This document shows, piece by piece, positions 1-10,800 of a DNA stretch of 64,000 bases. Under the pieces are notes generated by a model. The model had not been told where the DNA came from. It saw only the letters and a program-made list of their open reading frames with translations, and searched no databases. The stretch is taken from contig QKWP01000116.1 in assembly GCA_003550325.1 (NCBI GenBank), positions 435,007 through 499,006 of the forward strand, read 5' to 3'. Numbering within the stretch: the stretch's first letter is position 1; each line of letters opens with the position of its first letter. The stretch is from Gigaspora rosea. Taxonomy: Eukaryota > Glomeromycota > Glomeromycetes > Diversisporales > Gigasporaceae. The position numbers and the translations under genes were made by a program.

Positions 1-724
1 AGCATAGATATAATATAGTTTTTTCTATTTGGGCATTAATTTATAGCTATGAGTACCTAACTTCCTAGCATATAATACAAGAACTTTTTCTCCAATATTG
101 AAATCATTAGTGGCTTTTATCTGATGATCATAACATTCTTTTTACTGCTGTTGCTCTTTGCTAATTTGAAGCATTGCATTTTTGCAGGCTTTAAGCAGAT
201 TATAGTCAATCTCATACAATTGTTGAATGATAGTTCTATTAAACAAATCTTTTGACATACTAGAGTGTAAGGGTAATTGGGCTTTCCTTCTATATACTAA
301 ATAGAAAGGTGTTTCATAAGTTGTAGCTTGCTTGGCTATCCAGTAAGCAAATATAATTGACAGAATTAATAAGTTCTAATTAGTTACATTTGTAACTAAT
401 CTTGCAATTGCATTGCATAAGGTCTTATTGAAATGTTCTACAAGGCTATTGTCTGCAAGTGATAGAGGTAGAATAGTGATGTTTAGTTTCCATAGCCACA
501 AGTAATTCATCAATAACACAGTTTTGAAAATGTGACCCTGGTTAGATACTGGGCACTTGTGTCTATATGCTATTTTTTCGTAAATGAACTAGAACACTTC
601 TTTAGCATTGGCTCTAAGAATTGCTCAAGCCTTCAGCTATTTGGTCATATAGTCAGTTGCTACCACAATATTATGGTATAAGAGGCAATAAACTGACTAT
701 ATCTATTTAGAACTCAGATATATA

Positions 725-935
725 GTACAGAGATCGTATGTTACGCATTTTAGCAAAAACCCCTAAAATTTGAGATGCAAAAAAAAATAGTTTTTGGCAA
801 TTATCTTGGCATCCAGTAGTTCAATTTGGATGAACTTTTTTTAAAATAAAGCTCTTAGTGATATGCATCTAACAAAAAAAGTTCATTCAATTCTGATTAC
901 TGAATCAGAAGTTATTTAAACAAATGTAGGTTTGT
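725..935. repeat. Imperfect palindrome beside the SINE-like repeat
   Basis: GTAGTTCAATTTGGATGAAC near 818 pairs imperfectly with the reverse complement near 880 (AAAAAAAGTTCATTCAATTC). It lies between the two halves of the integrase core and was probably inserted together with, or next to, the neighbouring repeat. No target duplication was recognised. Confidence 0.35.
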
Positions 936-944
936 TATTTTCAG

Positions 945-1770
945 GTGTGGTGACCTAGAGAAGTGGCCAGGTTGTCACCCCCAAGTGGCAGGTTGAAAGT
1001 TCAAATCCCACTGCTGACATTTTGGAAATAAGCTGTGTTTCGGTAACTGTGGCTCAGATTGGTTGGGTGAAAAACCTGTAATCTTGGTTCCACTATCTTA
1101 AATGGGAGCTCTAGGGCACAATTGGTATTTGTTATACTGTCAAATCCAAGAAACCAGAAAAACAGAAACCCGTTTGGCAAATCCTGAATAAGGAGGTAGA
1201 TTGACGATCTTCGACAGTGCTACCAAAAAGAAGGTCGGTGCCAGGGTCAGAACAAACCTTATAAAGGTAGTATAAGGACTTATGCAGTTGCATTTGTTTC
1301 CGAAGACCTCTCGGTTAATTGTATAGGACATATGCCGGTGAGGCTAACACTTTCTGTTGGGGTAAAGAAGTCCAGAACCCTGAAATATACATAGATAGGT
1401 CAGGTTAATTATAGAATTACTAAAAAAGAAAAAATCTGCAGAAAAAACTTCAAAAATAAGCAAAAATTACTATAAATAGAAAAGATCTGCATAAAAAACC
1501 TCAAAAATAAGCAAACTCATACCTGACCTATCTATGTATATTTCGGGGTCCTAGTAGCCCTTATAGATCATTGGTTTGTTGGGAATAAAACCTCAGCCAT
1601 ATAATAAAAATGGTTGGGGCATATAAGTAAAGGCGAAGCATTAATCAGAAGGTTAAAATAGGCAGGTCTCGTAGTTGGTCTGCAGGTATGGTAGCTAGTG
1701 TAGAACCTTTAGGCAGACTACTTAAATTAGGCACCAAAAGTGCACGTGTGGCTAGTTGTACATTCATTAA
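945..1770 (+). mobile_element. SINE-like repeat with tRNA-type Pol III promoter, copy 1
   Basis: A second diverged copy lies at 12435-13320, which shows this is an interspersed family. The head is tRNA-like: an A-box-like TAGAGAAGTGGCCAG (about 954-968) and a B-box-like AGTTCAAATCCCACT (about 996-1010) at tRNA-like spacing, followed by a non-coding body. Landmarks shared with the other copy include ATCCAAGAAACCAGAAAAA (about 1144), a GGTAAAGAAG-type block (about 1361), and near the tail AATAGGCAG, TAGTTGG and CTAGTGTAGAAC. The copy is itself interrupted by a small palindrome (1378-1548). It sits inside a Ty3/gypsy integrase, antisense to it. At about 0.8 kb it is long for a SINE. No coding capacity was seen, so it would depend on other elements for movement. 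The family assignment is inference from the promoter boxes. Confidence 0.55.
1378..1548. mobile_element. 171-bp palindromic MITE inside the SINE-like repeat
   Basis: The ends form a nearly perfect inverted repeat of about 28 bp: CCCTGAAATATACATAGATA at the left, matched by TATCTATGTATATTTCGGGG at the right. The second SINE-like copy lacks this block at the corresponding place (after its TAAAGAA), so it is a later insertion. There is no clear target duplication. Confidence 0.65.
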
Positions 1771-2755
1771 TGTAACAATTATTATAAATATTCAATAAAA
1801 ACCACAATCCATGCACGGTTATTAAACCTAAAAAAAAAAGTTTTATTATTTTTAGCAAATTAGATCAACATTGGCCAAAATTCAGTTATGACCTATGAGA
1901 GATGTCCAGGGTCCTATCTATCCCTAAGTGGTAAAATAGTACTTGCACAGGTATAGGGGCAATAATTCTTTCGATTTTCTATTTCTATATCTTTGACATT
2001 TCTTATACATTTTCATATATACTCAAATATCTGGGGCCAATAATAGTAATTGTGAATTTTATTAAACATGATATCTTTTCTAAAATGTGCTCCTAGTAGG
2101 TGATTATGAGCCAAATTAAGTATAGTTTCTAGTTCATTCTCTTGTAGAACTTTTAATCAATTCTTAGCTTTCCTCTTGTCCTTTGTGTATAATTTTCCAT
2201 TCTTAACTTGAAAGAAGTTACTTTGCCTTTCTAGTCACTTTGCTACAGACTATTGTAATAGGGTGGATACTGCTGGTATTGGAAGTAGGTTTTTAAAACA
2301 GAGTACTGTTGGGATTCTATACTTAGTAATTTTTTCTGTTTGTCAAATGCTTTATGTTCATCTTCTTTAGTTCGATTTTTATGCTAGGCAAGAAAGCAGA
2401 TCCAAAAAAGACATTAGGTACTGACAACCTGAACTGGATTGAGTTTTACAGTGGCCTACTATATTATTGTAGACACTTTTCAAAAATTTATACAGAGCTA
2501 AATATATAAGGTATCAAGCTAAAAATTAAATTATATTTTCTTTAAATCTATATCTTTTAAATAAAAAAAGTTTAAAAATTTTATACTATAGTTTTTAAAA
2601 TAATTAAGTTTAAGTAATTTTTAAATTTTTGCATTTGACCAGTTTTCTAAATTTTAATATAGTTTTCATAATAAACAGAATTACTAATATAGTAATAGAT
2701 AAACTTAAATTTTTTATTAATAAACTAGCAATTTTTTTAAGAATTTAACTACAAA

Positions 2756-3058
2756 TAACCAGTGGTGATTATCACCGGTGTGTAATTAACCAATAACGAT
2801 AAAACAAAAAAAAGTTCATTTCATTTATTTTAGGGTTAGGGTGAGGCCTGGGATTTTAGCAGTGTGTTTAATATATACAAAATTTAGCAAGGAATTTTTT
2901 TTGTTAGAATGTCAAAAGTAGTTTCATAGACGAATTTTTGAGATATTAGCATTTTTTTAAAAAATATTTATTTTTGTTACACAACTGATTTGCACGTTAC
3001 ACCTGATCCTGCAAAATTATTGGTTAATTACACACCGGTGATGATCACCGCCGGTTAT
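2756..3058 (+). mobile_element. Inverted-repeat MITE with TTAGGG-like core
   Basis: Terminal inverted repeats of about 40 bp: TAACCAGTGGTGATTATCAC at the left, and the inverse of ATAACCGGCGGTGATCATCA at the right, followed by GGTGTGTAATTAACCAAT in both arms. The interior holds TTTAGGGTTAGGG, then AAGGAATTTTTTTTGTTAG and TAGTTTCATAG, a core shared with elements near 10.0, 15.0, 41.3, 43.3, 45.8, 59.6 and 62.7 kb. I found no convincing target duplication. Confidence 0.7.
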
Positions 3059-3185
3059 AGTTAGTAAAATTCTTTTTTTAAATAAATTTATTTAGTATAA
3101 CAAAATACAAATATTTTTAAAATTTTATAATTTTTTTAAAAATTTTAATTAATTGCTATATATAGTAATAATACTACTATATTTG

Positions 3186-3479
3186 GGGGATGGCTAAAGC
3201 CATGTAGCCACGTGATTTTTTGAAATTTTAGTTAAAATTCGTATCAGAGACTGTTTAGCATTAGGGTCGGTAATAGGGTTAGGAACAATATAGGTAAAAT
3301 TACCTTCCTGGCATTTTTTATTAATGGCCCAAGGAAGGTTTAGAATGCCATTTTTATGTTCTTGCGTTTTTTTTGTTTTTTTAACTTCTTCGAGCTGATC
3401 CGTGTAAACAAAATTTCGTGACTCCGTTTGGTTGATTTACACGAAAATGTCATGTGGGTACATGGCTTTAGATGACCCC
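3186..3479 (+). mobile_element. hAT-type MITE with 8-bp duplication
   Basis: An exact 8-bp direct repeat TATATTTG flanks it (3178-3185 and 3480-3487). The ends are inverted repeats, GGGGATGGCTAAAGCCATGT against GGGGTCATCTAAAGCCATGT. An 8-bp duplication is typical of hAT elements. The interior also has TTAGGG-like motifs (ATTAGGGTCGG, TAGGGTTAGG) and a GGAAGGTTT block like the core seen in other MITEs here. Related solo ends lie at about 42465 (GGGGGTCGTCTAAAG) and 45166 (inverse). Confidence 0.8.
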
Positions 3480-3898
3480 TATATTTGGTAATTAATATAA
3501 TTTTGAATTAAAAATTGCATTTTTATATTTAGAAATAATAACTACTTTAAATTTTTATAAAATTTTAAAAAATTTTGGGATTATATGTAATTTGTTATGC
3601 TGAATAATTTTTGCTTACTTTTGAAGTTCAATTAGCTTAATAAAAAATTAATTTTTACTATTCAGTTATTTTTAATTAATTTTGTACAATAATAAAAACT
3701 GGTCAAACTTAAAAAATCTAAAATTTTACTTAAATTTAATTATTTTAAAAACTGTAGTATAAAATTTTTAAAACTTTTTTTTATTTAAAAGATATAGATT
3801 TAAAGAATTTATAATTTAATTTTTAGCTTATTATCTTATATATTTAGCTTTGTATAAATTTTTAAAAAGTGTCCACAATAATATGGTAGACCACTGTA

Positions 3899-4740
3899 TG
3901 TCACATTTGCATATTATTCTAGTTGTTTTTTTTAGTTAATTTTTTAACTTTTGATCCTTTTGGTTCATATTGGCTAATTATAATCTCACTTGGGCACTCC
4001 AATATATGTAGCTTTGTAATTCTGATTTGTTGATTGAGGCTTGGTCACAATTCCTGATCAAGTTTTTTGAAAGTGACCACATGTGATATGGGGTACAGAA
4101 ATTTATTTATAGAGTAAGTAATTGTTCACTCAATAAGGCAATAAACGATTTAATCAATTTTGATTTTGCTTTTAAGACTCAGTTTTCTTTTCTGCTATCG
4201 ATTTTTTTACAGAATTGTATTACTCCTCTTTTTTGCCAGTTATAGATCTTGATTTTTCCCCTTTTGCTTCAGAGGAACTGCGATGTCATCAGTGATTTCC
4301 TTTAATTTTTGTTTTAGTAAAAGCTGCTTTTTAAATACTTTTTTCTTTGAATTTTTTACTATGATAATCCACTAATCATCCTGTGTATATGTGCATTATT
4401 TTTCTTTTTTTGGTTAGGCTTTGGGTCAATCTTGGGAAGTTTCTGGAACAATCTTGGGTAGGTGCCTCTATAGTTTCAGGGACTGTGGACCTAATATTGG
4501 TAAGACTTCGATTGAGGTTTAAAAAGACTTGGTCTGATTAACTAGGGTTTGTAGGGACTTGTAGTGGCGCTTTTGGATAAGTAACTTGGTTTAGTTTGCT
4601 TTATTGATGCCAGATATTCTGAGTGCTTGTCTATTTAATAACTTCTTTTGTCTTTCTTTAGTAGGCGTGATTTAAGTTCTTCAGTTTCAATTGTAGACTT
4701 TGTTCACAATATCATGGGGCAAGTGAAATTGGATTACTGA
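3899..4740 (-). other. Probable gag-like remnant of the gypsy element
   Basis: Between the mariner-type insertion and the LTR the minus strand reads as lysine-rich then proline-rich peptide stretches (e.g. KKQLLLKQKLKEIT near 4300) broken by stops. The position between LTR and pol suggests gag, but no diagnostic motif such as a zinc knuckle was found. Apart from this I see nothing in the stretch. Confidence 0.3.
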
Positions 4741-5455
4741 TTTGATGTAACAATGCTCAGGAGTATAAACACAGGTTTTTCTATATAATGGTAGTTACTA
4801 TAGCTTAGGTTCTTTTACTTTCTCTTCTTTCGATAAAAACAAAAGACTAAACAGAATACTATTGGGATAATTATATGCTTTACAATGAACAAGGTATCAA
4901 AAGCGAAAGCAGACTATTCTACTTCAACTCTTCTACTCAAATTTCAAAGGTCAAAGGGTAACTGGCAATAGATTTTCTGATAATGACAAGGATAAGAAAA
5001 ATTATATTGGGACAAAATTTTTAAAGATAAGTATTAACTACTGGAGCTACTACTTCTACTATTATAATTTCGAAGTATTAAACTCAACTGAGCTGTCTTT
5101 TATTTTTAGGAGACAAGGACATCACTTTTATACTTTTTACATCTCTATTAACGATACAGGTTAAACTTATCATTCAAATCGTTCAGATCTGACAGTTCTG
5201 ATCGATCTGGCATAAAAGACAGATCTGCCAGATCGAACTGATCTGACATATATGGCAGATGTGACAGATCGAACTGATCTGACATGAAAGACAGATTTGC
5301 CCGATCAAACTGATCTGACATATAGGACTGAGTTATACGAAAAGGTAATGTCTATTTAAAAAATAATAATAATATATATATATGTATACGAATAATACTA
5401 GCTATACTAATAAATAAAATAATAAATAAAAAAAAACTTCCGGGAGCCCTTCACA
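4740..5455 (-). repeat. LTR of the gypsy element (U3 with 36-bp minisatellite)
   Basis: The right boundary is set by CTTCACA at 5449-5455, matching the end of the LTR at 29576-30545 (both end AACTTCCGGG...GCCCTTCACA). The left boundary is uncertain. On the minus strand, in the sense of the integrase, the order is LTR start, the minisatellite at 5204-5327, a TATA-like TATAAAAG (complement of about 5127-5134), then the rest of the LTR. Blocks such as CTTCTACTCAAATTTCAAAGG (about 4930) recur in the 29.6 kb LTR as ACTTCTACTCTAATTTCGAAGG. Confidence 0.6.
5204..5327. repeat. 36-bp minisatellite inside the LTR U3
   Basis: There are three full 36-bp units and a partial one, each starting GATCTGRCAT and ending AGATCGAACT or GATCAAACT. 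The units contain facing GATCTG and CAGATC motifs, so they have dyad symmetry. The array lies upstream of the TATA-like box in the minus-strand sense. Confidence 0.85.
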
Positions 5456-6403
5456 CCTGTCAATTTCATACTACAGTACCCTCAATATCTTTAATTAGTG
5501 CTGAGGTTTTAATAACTAGCTAGGTGTTTAATTCATTCGCTGAGGTTTTCATACACTTGCTTAGAGTCAATAACCTCGTTGAGAGTTAAAATCACCCAAC
5601 TATGCTACCAAAATAAGAACCATAAAATAATACATAATAATAAAATACTATGTCATTGTTAATTCGTAGAACACCTATGCAAATCACTGTCAAAAAGATA
5701 GAAACTGGGTAGATATAATAATGAACAAAAATTAACTTTACATGGACTAATTTATTTCTATTATGAAAGAAATGAATAGTCTTATGCTTCTTCAAATGGG
5801 TTTTGTTATTTATTATGAGTTTCGCCATGCGTCATTGGTTTCGTCATGTGTCATAGGTTTCGTTATTCGTCATTTCGTAATTTGAAGTTGAGTGACGAAA
5901 TGGTTTCGTCATGCGTCAAATGACGCAAGTTGCGTCATGCGCAGTCATCATTATTAATAACTACAAATTTATGTTTTATTCTGAATTGTGATTCGATTCA
6001 CGTACCTTCTTTTTTGCAAAAAAAAAACCCCCCTTATATCTATATGAAAATATATTTAATTTTATTCTTCTGAAAAGGTGAACTAACTAAGGAAATAATT
6101 ATTTGTTTAAAATTAAAACCTAAACTATAATTAAAATTATCATTGCATAATGTTTTTATGCAACTTAATATAGTATTTTGGATAGTACTATTTCAATGAA
6201 AATATTAAAACGATTCGTACGTAGAGATTGGAACCGGCTATCAATTTAAGAACCGAATTGATTTTACATGCAATATAAAACCGGTTACTATTTGATTTAA
6301 ATCGATTGAAATTAAACCGAATTATAAATAATATAATACCATTACTATTTGGCTTAAACCGGTTTGAAATTAAACCTAATTAAAATCAGGTTGTGCACAA
6401 TTC

Positions 6404-6465
<62 letters not shown>

Positions 6466-6932
6466 TGTCTGTATTATTATTAATTCGGAACGACCATTTA
6501 TTGTCTAGAAATTAATTAGATACATTTGATATTCTATCGTATATTTCAAAGCATAACGCTTTAAAACATTATAGATATATATAAAAAAAAAAAGAATCTA
6601 GTTTTATTTATAAACACGCAAAAAAATCAAAAAAAAGGGTGTAAACACGCAAAAAATCAAAAAAAAAAGGTGAAATAAATAAATAAAATAATAAAATAAT
6701 AAAATCTTAAAATTCGGGGCCTTAATTATTATCTTACTGTACAAAGAATATGTATTGATACACGTGTTGACAACTTACTATTTCGAGATTAAAAATAAAA
6801 CAGGGTTGGGTTGTTAGAGTTTTATAACCGGAGTTACAACATTACATTGATAGAAATTTTGTCTTGATAGGGGAGATCTCAGTAAAAAGAAGTTTTCAAC
6901 TCGAAATATTACATTGCTATAAATTAAAATTT
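5456..6932. other. Non-coding; TTTCGTCA repeats, GGTT-rich remnant, 59-T run
   Basis: At 5818-5945 is a cluster of GTTTCGTCA and TGACGAAA motifs ending in TGACGCAAGTTGCGTCA, a member of a four-locus family. At 6225-6400 AAACCGGTT motifs recur (e.g. ATAAAACCGGTTACTATTTG, TTAAACCGGTTTGAAATTAA), probably an eroded inverted-repeat element. At 6406-6464 is an uninterrupted run of 59 T. No gene was recognised. Confidence 0.5.
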
Positions 6933-8666
6933 TCAAGAAAATAAACTGCGTTTATGTTTCTCTTGATTATAAATTAACATACGCCGTTGATGATATTTTT
7001 CAATTTTTTTCAATATATTCACATCTTCATAACTAATATGATTAATTTGGTTACCATAAAGATCCAGAGTTGCTAATGTAATATTTTTGGTAAGAGCTTC
7101 TGCTAGTGCATTTATTCCTTCAAAGGCAATTTGATTATAAGAAAGATCTAAATAAGTTAGAGTGGCGTTTATATAAAGAGTTTCCGCAATTATTTTCCCA
7201 AATTCATTATTAATATTATTTCTATCAAGGCGTAAAAAAGTTAGAGCATTATTTTTATGAAGTGCTTTTGCTAACGCTTTTCCTCCCTCAATACCAATAT
7301 TATTTCTGTTAAGATCTAAATAAGTTAATGACCTATTTGTATAAAGTGCTTTTGCTAACGCTTCTCCTCCTTCATTACCAATATCATTACGACTAAGATC
7401 TAAAGAATTTAAGGTAGTGTTTATGCAAAGCGCTTCTGCAAATGCTCTTCCACCTTCAAAACCAATATTATTATCACTGAGACTTAAAGAAGTTAAAGCA
7501 GTGTTCTTATAAAGTGCTTTAGCCAACGCCTTCTCACCTTCAATAGTAATTTTATTACCACTAAGACATAAAGAATGTAAAGTAGTATTTAAATAAAGTG
7601 CTTCTGCAAATGCTTTTCCACCTTCAGTTCCAATATTATTGTGACTAACATCTAAAGAAGTTAAAGCAGTATTTATATGAAGTACTTTTGCTAACGCTAT
7701 TCCTCCTTCAGCACCAATATCATTACCATTAAGAGCTAAAGAAGTTAAAGTAGAATTTTTATAAAGTGCTTCTACGAACGCTTTTCCTCCTTCAACACCA
7801 ATATTATTACTAGTAAAATGTAAAGAAGTTAAGGTAGTGTTCTTGTGAAGTGCTTTTGCTAACGCCTTTCCACCTTCAACACCAATATCATTACCATTTA
7901 ATGCTAAATAAGTTAAACTAGTATTCCTACAAAGAACCTCAGCTAGAGTTTTTCCTCCTTCAGGACCAATGTGATTATAAGAAAGATCTAAGAAAGTTAA
8001 AGTATTATTTATATAAAGTGCCTCTGCAAACGCTTTTCCTCCTTCAATACCTATATTATTAATACTAAGGTTTAAAGAAGTTGGAGTATCATTTTTTTTA
8101 ATAGCTTCGATCACTATATTTATTTCTTCAGAATTAAAATGATTTTGATGAAGTTTTAAAGAAATAATCGTATTATACCTAAAAATATTTTTGATTAATT
8201 TACTATTATTATAAATAATTCTTTGTATACTTAAGGTTTTCAGTTTCTTATTTGTACGTAGAAACATTGCAATTAAAGAACATTTAATAGCATTTGCGAG
8301 CTTATCATCTTCCCAACTATTACGAAATTTTTTATAACCGTTATGATTAAGCCAATCAATAATTCCATCATTTAAAGAACTATCAATAGATATAGCATAA
8401 CTTGTATATTCAAATAATGGTTTTGGATAATTCGGTATGAAAATTTTAAATGGTACCAATAACGCTTGTTCTTCTACATTTAATGATAAAAGACATGTAT
8501 TTATAAGTTTTCTATTATCTAATTTGTCTGTTATATTGTTCCATAATATTGGTACAATAATCTTACACCATTGATGATTTACAAGAAGGCAAGAATATAA
8601 ACTTTTATAATCATTCTGAAAGTTGTTAAATATGTTGAGAAAACAATTATTTGGTAATTTCATCAT
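6933..8666 (-). CDS. F-box and ribonuclease-inhibitor-type LRR protein
   Basis: Intact single-exon reading frame of 577 residues. Residues about 4-44 (LPNNCFLNIFNNF, CLLVNHQWCKIIVPILWNN) match the F-box seen at the start of many glomeromycete proteins; this domain normally binds Skp1 in SCF ubiquitin ligases. After a linker of about 100 residues come about 14 leucine-rich repeats of 28 residues with the pattern LTSLDLSxNNIGxEGGKALAEALYKN, i.e. the RNI/NLRC3-like class that forms a horseshoe-shaped binding surface. The C-terminus is basic (KKIEKYHQRRMLIYNQEKHKRSL). I chose the first methionine because the F-box begins directly after it and AT-rich non-coding sequence lies upstream. A substrate-recognition role in ubiquitination is inferred from the architecture; the partner is unknown. 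Decayed relatives lie at about 20.2, 22.4 and 30.8 kb. No signal peptide or membrane segment was seen. Confidence 0.88.
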   Translation of the reverse strand: MMKLPNNCFLNIFNNFQNDYKSLYSCLLVNHQWCKIIVPILWNNITDKLDNRKLINTCLLSLNVEEQALLVPFKIFIPNYPKPLFEYTSYAISIDSSLNDGIIDWLNHNGYKKFRNSWEDDKLANAIKCSLIAMFLRTNKKLKTLSIQRIIYNNSKLIKNIFRYNTIISLKLHQNHFNSEEINIVIEAIKKNDTPTSLNLSINNIGIEGGKAFAEALYINNTLTFLDLSYNHIGPEGGKTLAEVLCRNTSLTYLALNGNDIGVEGGKALAKALHKNTTLTSLHFTSNNIGVEGGKAFVEALYKNSTLTSLALNGNDIGAEGGIALAKVLHINTALTSLDVSHNNIGTEGGKAFAEALYLNTTLHSLCLSGNKITIEGEKALAKALYKNTALTSLSLSDNNIGFEGGRAFAEALCINTTLNSLDLSRNDIGNEGGEALAKALYTNRSLTYLDLNRNNIGIEGGKALAKALHKNNALTFLRLDRNNINNEFGKIIAETLYINATLTYLDLSYNQIAFEGINALAEALTKNITLATLDLYGNQINHISYEDVNILKKIEKYHQRRMLIYNQEKHKRSLFS

Positions 8667-9060
8667 TTTTAAAAAGATAAAAATTTATAAAAAAAAAAGT
8701 ATCGGTACAAGTATATATATAAATATATGTAACTACGCGGCATTTTCGTGCTACCGAGAGCGGATAAACATATGCCTTATTTAGAATGTTAGATAATTCT
8801 GATGCGAATTAGTTATACAATAATTATATAATTACAATAGCATTACCATTGATATATATATGTGATACCTTAATTTGAAACAAAAAAAAAAGGTGTAAGA
8901 TACTTAAATTTGTGGCTTGAAAGCTTAGATAAATTAATAAATAGTTGTGTCATTAAACATATTGAATTAATTGATAATCCGTGAAATAAGAATTCTATAA
9001 ATAAATTTTATAATCAGAAATCATTATTCCAGACTATGCAAAGTAAATTTTTTTATTAAA
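8667..9060. other. AT-rich upstream region of the F-box/LRR gene
   Basis: This is the likely promoter side of the minus-strand gene. Low-complexity ATATATAAATATAT at about 8710-8728 could serve as a TATA-like element about 50 bp upstream of the start codon, but nothing specific can be assigned. Confidence 0.3.
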
Positions 9061-9067
9061 TTACCCT

Positions 9068-9323
9068 TTTGTTAGCTTCTAATAAAGGTTATAGAGCTAG
9101 TTTTTGTGGGTTGCATAATAACAATACAAGTAAAATTAGTCTAATATTCCCTGAGGCACCTTAATTTTTCTCTTACATTCATATAAATTTCCTTTAAAAA
9201 ATCTTTGAGAAAAAAGATAAGATATTTCAAGAACTATCACCCCAATTTTAGTAATCTTATTATCATTGGAATCACAAAAACTAGCTCTACAACTTTTGTT
9301 AAAAGTTTACAAATGTTAGCTTA
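9068..9323. mobile_element. Fold-back MITE-like palindrome
   Basis: Left arm TTGTTAGCTTCTAATAAAGG and ATAGAGCTAGTTTTTGTGG (9069-9110) pairs with right arm CACAAAAACTAGCTCTACAA and AAATGTTAGCTT (9273-9322). There is no coding sequence and no clear target duplication. Confidence 0.6.
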
Positions 9324-10000
9324 ATAAAAATTTTACTTTATATAATCAGGAATGAAGATTTATGTTTATATGTAAATTGGTTTGAAAAAATTTATTTTTA
9401 GATTCTTTAGCGGATCATCAAACTAAATTAAATTGAATTAACGATAAATATTTATTACTAGGGACTATTATTGTATGGTCATTAGTTAAGTTAATGAGCA
9501 TTATATATTCGTCCCTTACATTAAATTAGAATTATGATCTTAAATTTTATATATGACACATATTTCATGCTGTAAATCAAAAAAAAAAACAAAAAAAAAA
9601 AACAAACCAAAACAAAGAACTCAAATATGAATGGATCATTATGAGATACACAACTTTGCATTACTTAATTTAATATGTCGTAATATTTATTTTATTGATC
9701 TACGTTAAATTTGTTCTTTTCGTTAGAATAGATACATGTGAAAAGTCATGTGAGGACCTGAAAAGAAATTTCTCGGTCTCTGGATTAATTTCGACCTATT
9801 AACCATATTTAGTTAGTACAATTCTGAGGAACAATAAACAAAAAATGTCATATTTTATAAATAAAGGATACAAGTTAATAAGTTCGTACGTATGTTGGAT
9901 TTTTTTTCCTGAGTTCTTATTGAATGCAAAAAAGTGGCCTGATGTAATTATCAAATCAAAAATATGGCGCGCATATTAAAATAATAAACATGCTTTTATA
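9324..10000. other. AT-rich stretch without recognisable features
   Basis: Contains A-rich simple sequence at 9580-9605. I see no gene, RNA or complete element. Confidence 0.4.
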
Positions 10001-10110
10001 GTAGGTCGTACTAAAATTTTAAGGAATTTTTTGTTAGGACGCAAGAGGCGAAAATTTTTGAAAAAACGTTACGTTACACCAGATCTTGTAAGTTTATTGA
10101 TCATGGCATC
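10000..10110 (+). repeat. Fragment of the TTACGTTACAC repeat family
   Basis: AAGGAATTTTTTGTTAGGAC then GCAAGAGGCG and ACGTTACGTTACACCAGATC match the core and right side of the elements near 3.0, 43.3, 45.8 and 62.7 kb. The TTAGGG-like part is not preserved here. Confidence 0.55.
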
Positions 10111-10655
10111 ATTTACATACCAATTTTATCAATAGAAATTAGGGCTCCATATTTAGCATGACTGCTGTGAAACGTTGTAGCTGCGTAACTATAATAAGTA
10201 AATACTAAGTTTGGAGGCATCCATACTTTTATGGGCAAAATCAGCATAATGAAGTTCGATGTTCTGTCATGCCAAATTAAATTTTTCATCGCCGCTATCG
10301 TTGCACATGACACGAACCAGCGTCACCCTAAAGATCTGTTACGTATGTTTAAACCCATTATAATTACGTTTGTTTTTGTATGACAATACATTTTGTGAGA
10401 TTACTTTATTCTATAATATAATACTTATAGTTATATATTTTCTTGTTTTTTTATTTGGGCAATATTAAAAATAGGGATAATTGCGCGACATACGATGCCA
10501 TTACGATCGCGTGTAATAAGTAAAATTCGGCATTTTACTCGATAAATCAGAGTAAAATTAGTCGGAAATCACAAAATGGCCAAAAGGTTATCATTTAATG
10601 ATTGAGAACATCTTTTTTCACGGAGTTATTCTAATCGATTAAAATCCGAAACAAT
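10111..10655. other. Non-coding stretch, no gene recognised
   Basis: A 66-codon minus-strand frame (10113-10313) is somewhat GC-richer than its surroundings, but it has no recognisable domain and adjoins a repeat edge. I do not call it as a gene. Confidence 0.35.
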
Positions 10656-10659
10656 ATTT

Positions 10660-10800
10660 CGCATTTGAAGTTGATACCGCCTGAAATTGTAACTTCAGCA
10701 CCTGAAGTCGCAATTAACAGAATTAATCCTTGAGATTGAATTTTCTTGCATGCATTAGGTGCCTGAAATTGTAGCTTCAGGAAAATACTAACTTAACGCA
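10660..10800. repeat. CTTGCATGC / CCTGAAATT palindromic repeat, copy 1
   Basis: CCTGAAATTGTAACTTCAG recurs inverted as CCTGAAATTGTAGCTTCAGG. The centre (TTGAATTTTCTTGCATGCAT) matches in inverse orientation the element at 59876-60025 (ATGCAAGATGATTTAATTTC). It is a two-copy non-coding family. Confidence 0.55.

Larger units (their letters stand above)
1..2446 (-). pseudogene. Ty3/gypsy integrase, degenerate and interrupted
   Basis: On the minus strand this translates, with frameshifts and stops, into a retrotransposon integrase. From high to low coordinates I see a zinc-binding part (about 2220-1955, with LAHNHLLGAHF followed by YYYWPQIFEY), the start of the catalytic core (about 1940-1895, reading HLGIDRTLD), then after an insertion VVATDYMTK (about 690-650), VSNQGHIF (about 550-525), LADNSLVEHFNKTL (about 460-420), and a C-terminal part with ETPFYLVYRRKAQLP and FNIGEKVLVLYARK (about 320-60). 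The second catalytic aspartate of the D,D,E triad is replaced by Asn (SNQG for the usual SDQG), and stops occur throughout, so it is dead. The core is split by the SINE-like repeat at 945-1770. I could not find a reverse transcriptase, so this copy is probably deleted as well as interrupted. The element's 5' LTR appears to be at about 4740-5455. Confidence 0.85.
2449..3896. mobile_element. Tc1/mariner-type inverted-repeat element with nested insertions
   Basis: The element starts CAGTGGCCTACTATATTATT and ends with the matching inverse ...ATATGGTAGACCACTG. Each end is flanked by TA (2447-2448 and 3897-3898), the Tc1/mariner target. The terminal inverted repeats run about 200 bp, e.g. TTTTTAGCTT and TTTGACCAGTTTT in both arms. 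It has no transposase and holds two further elements (2756-3058 and 3186-3479); without these it is about 0.83 kb. It is inserted in the decayed gypsy element. Confidence 0.8.

Noticed and set aside
945-1020. A functional tRNA gene (also at 12435-12510)
   Set aside because: A- and B-box-like motifs are present, but no proper acceptor stem or anticodon arm can be folded, and homology extends for 0.8 kb beyond.
5150-5340. CRISPR-like regular repeats (also at 15.3, 18.5, 30.35 and 32 kb)
   Set aside because: The units are directly adjacent with no unique spacers, in eukaryotic-type DNA with introns; they are minisatellites.
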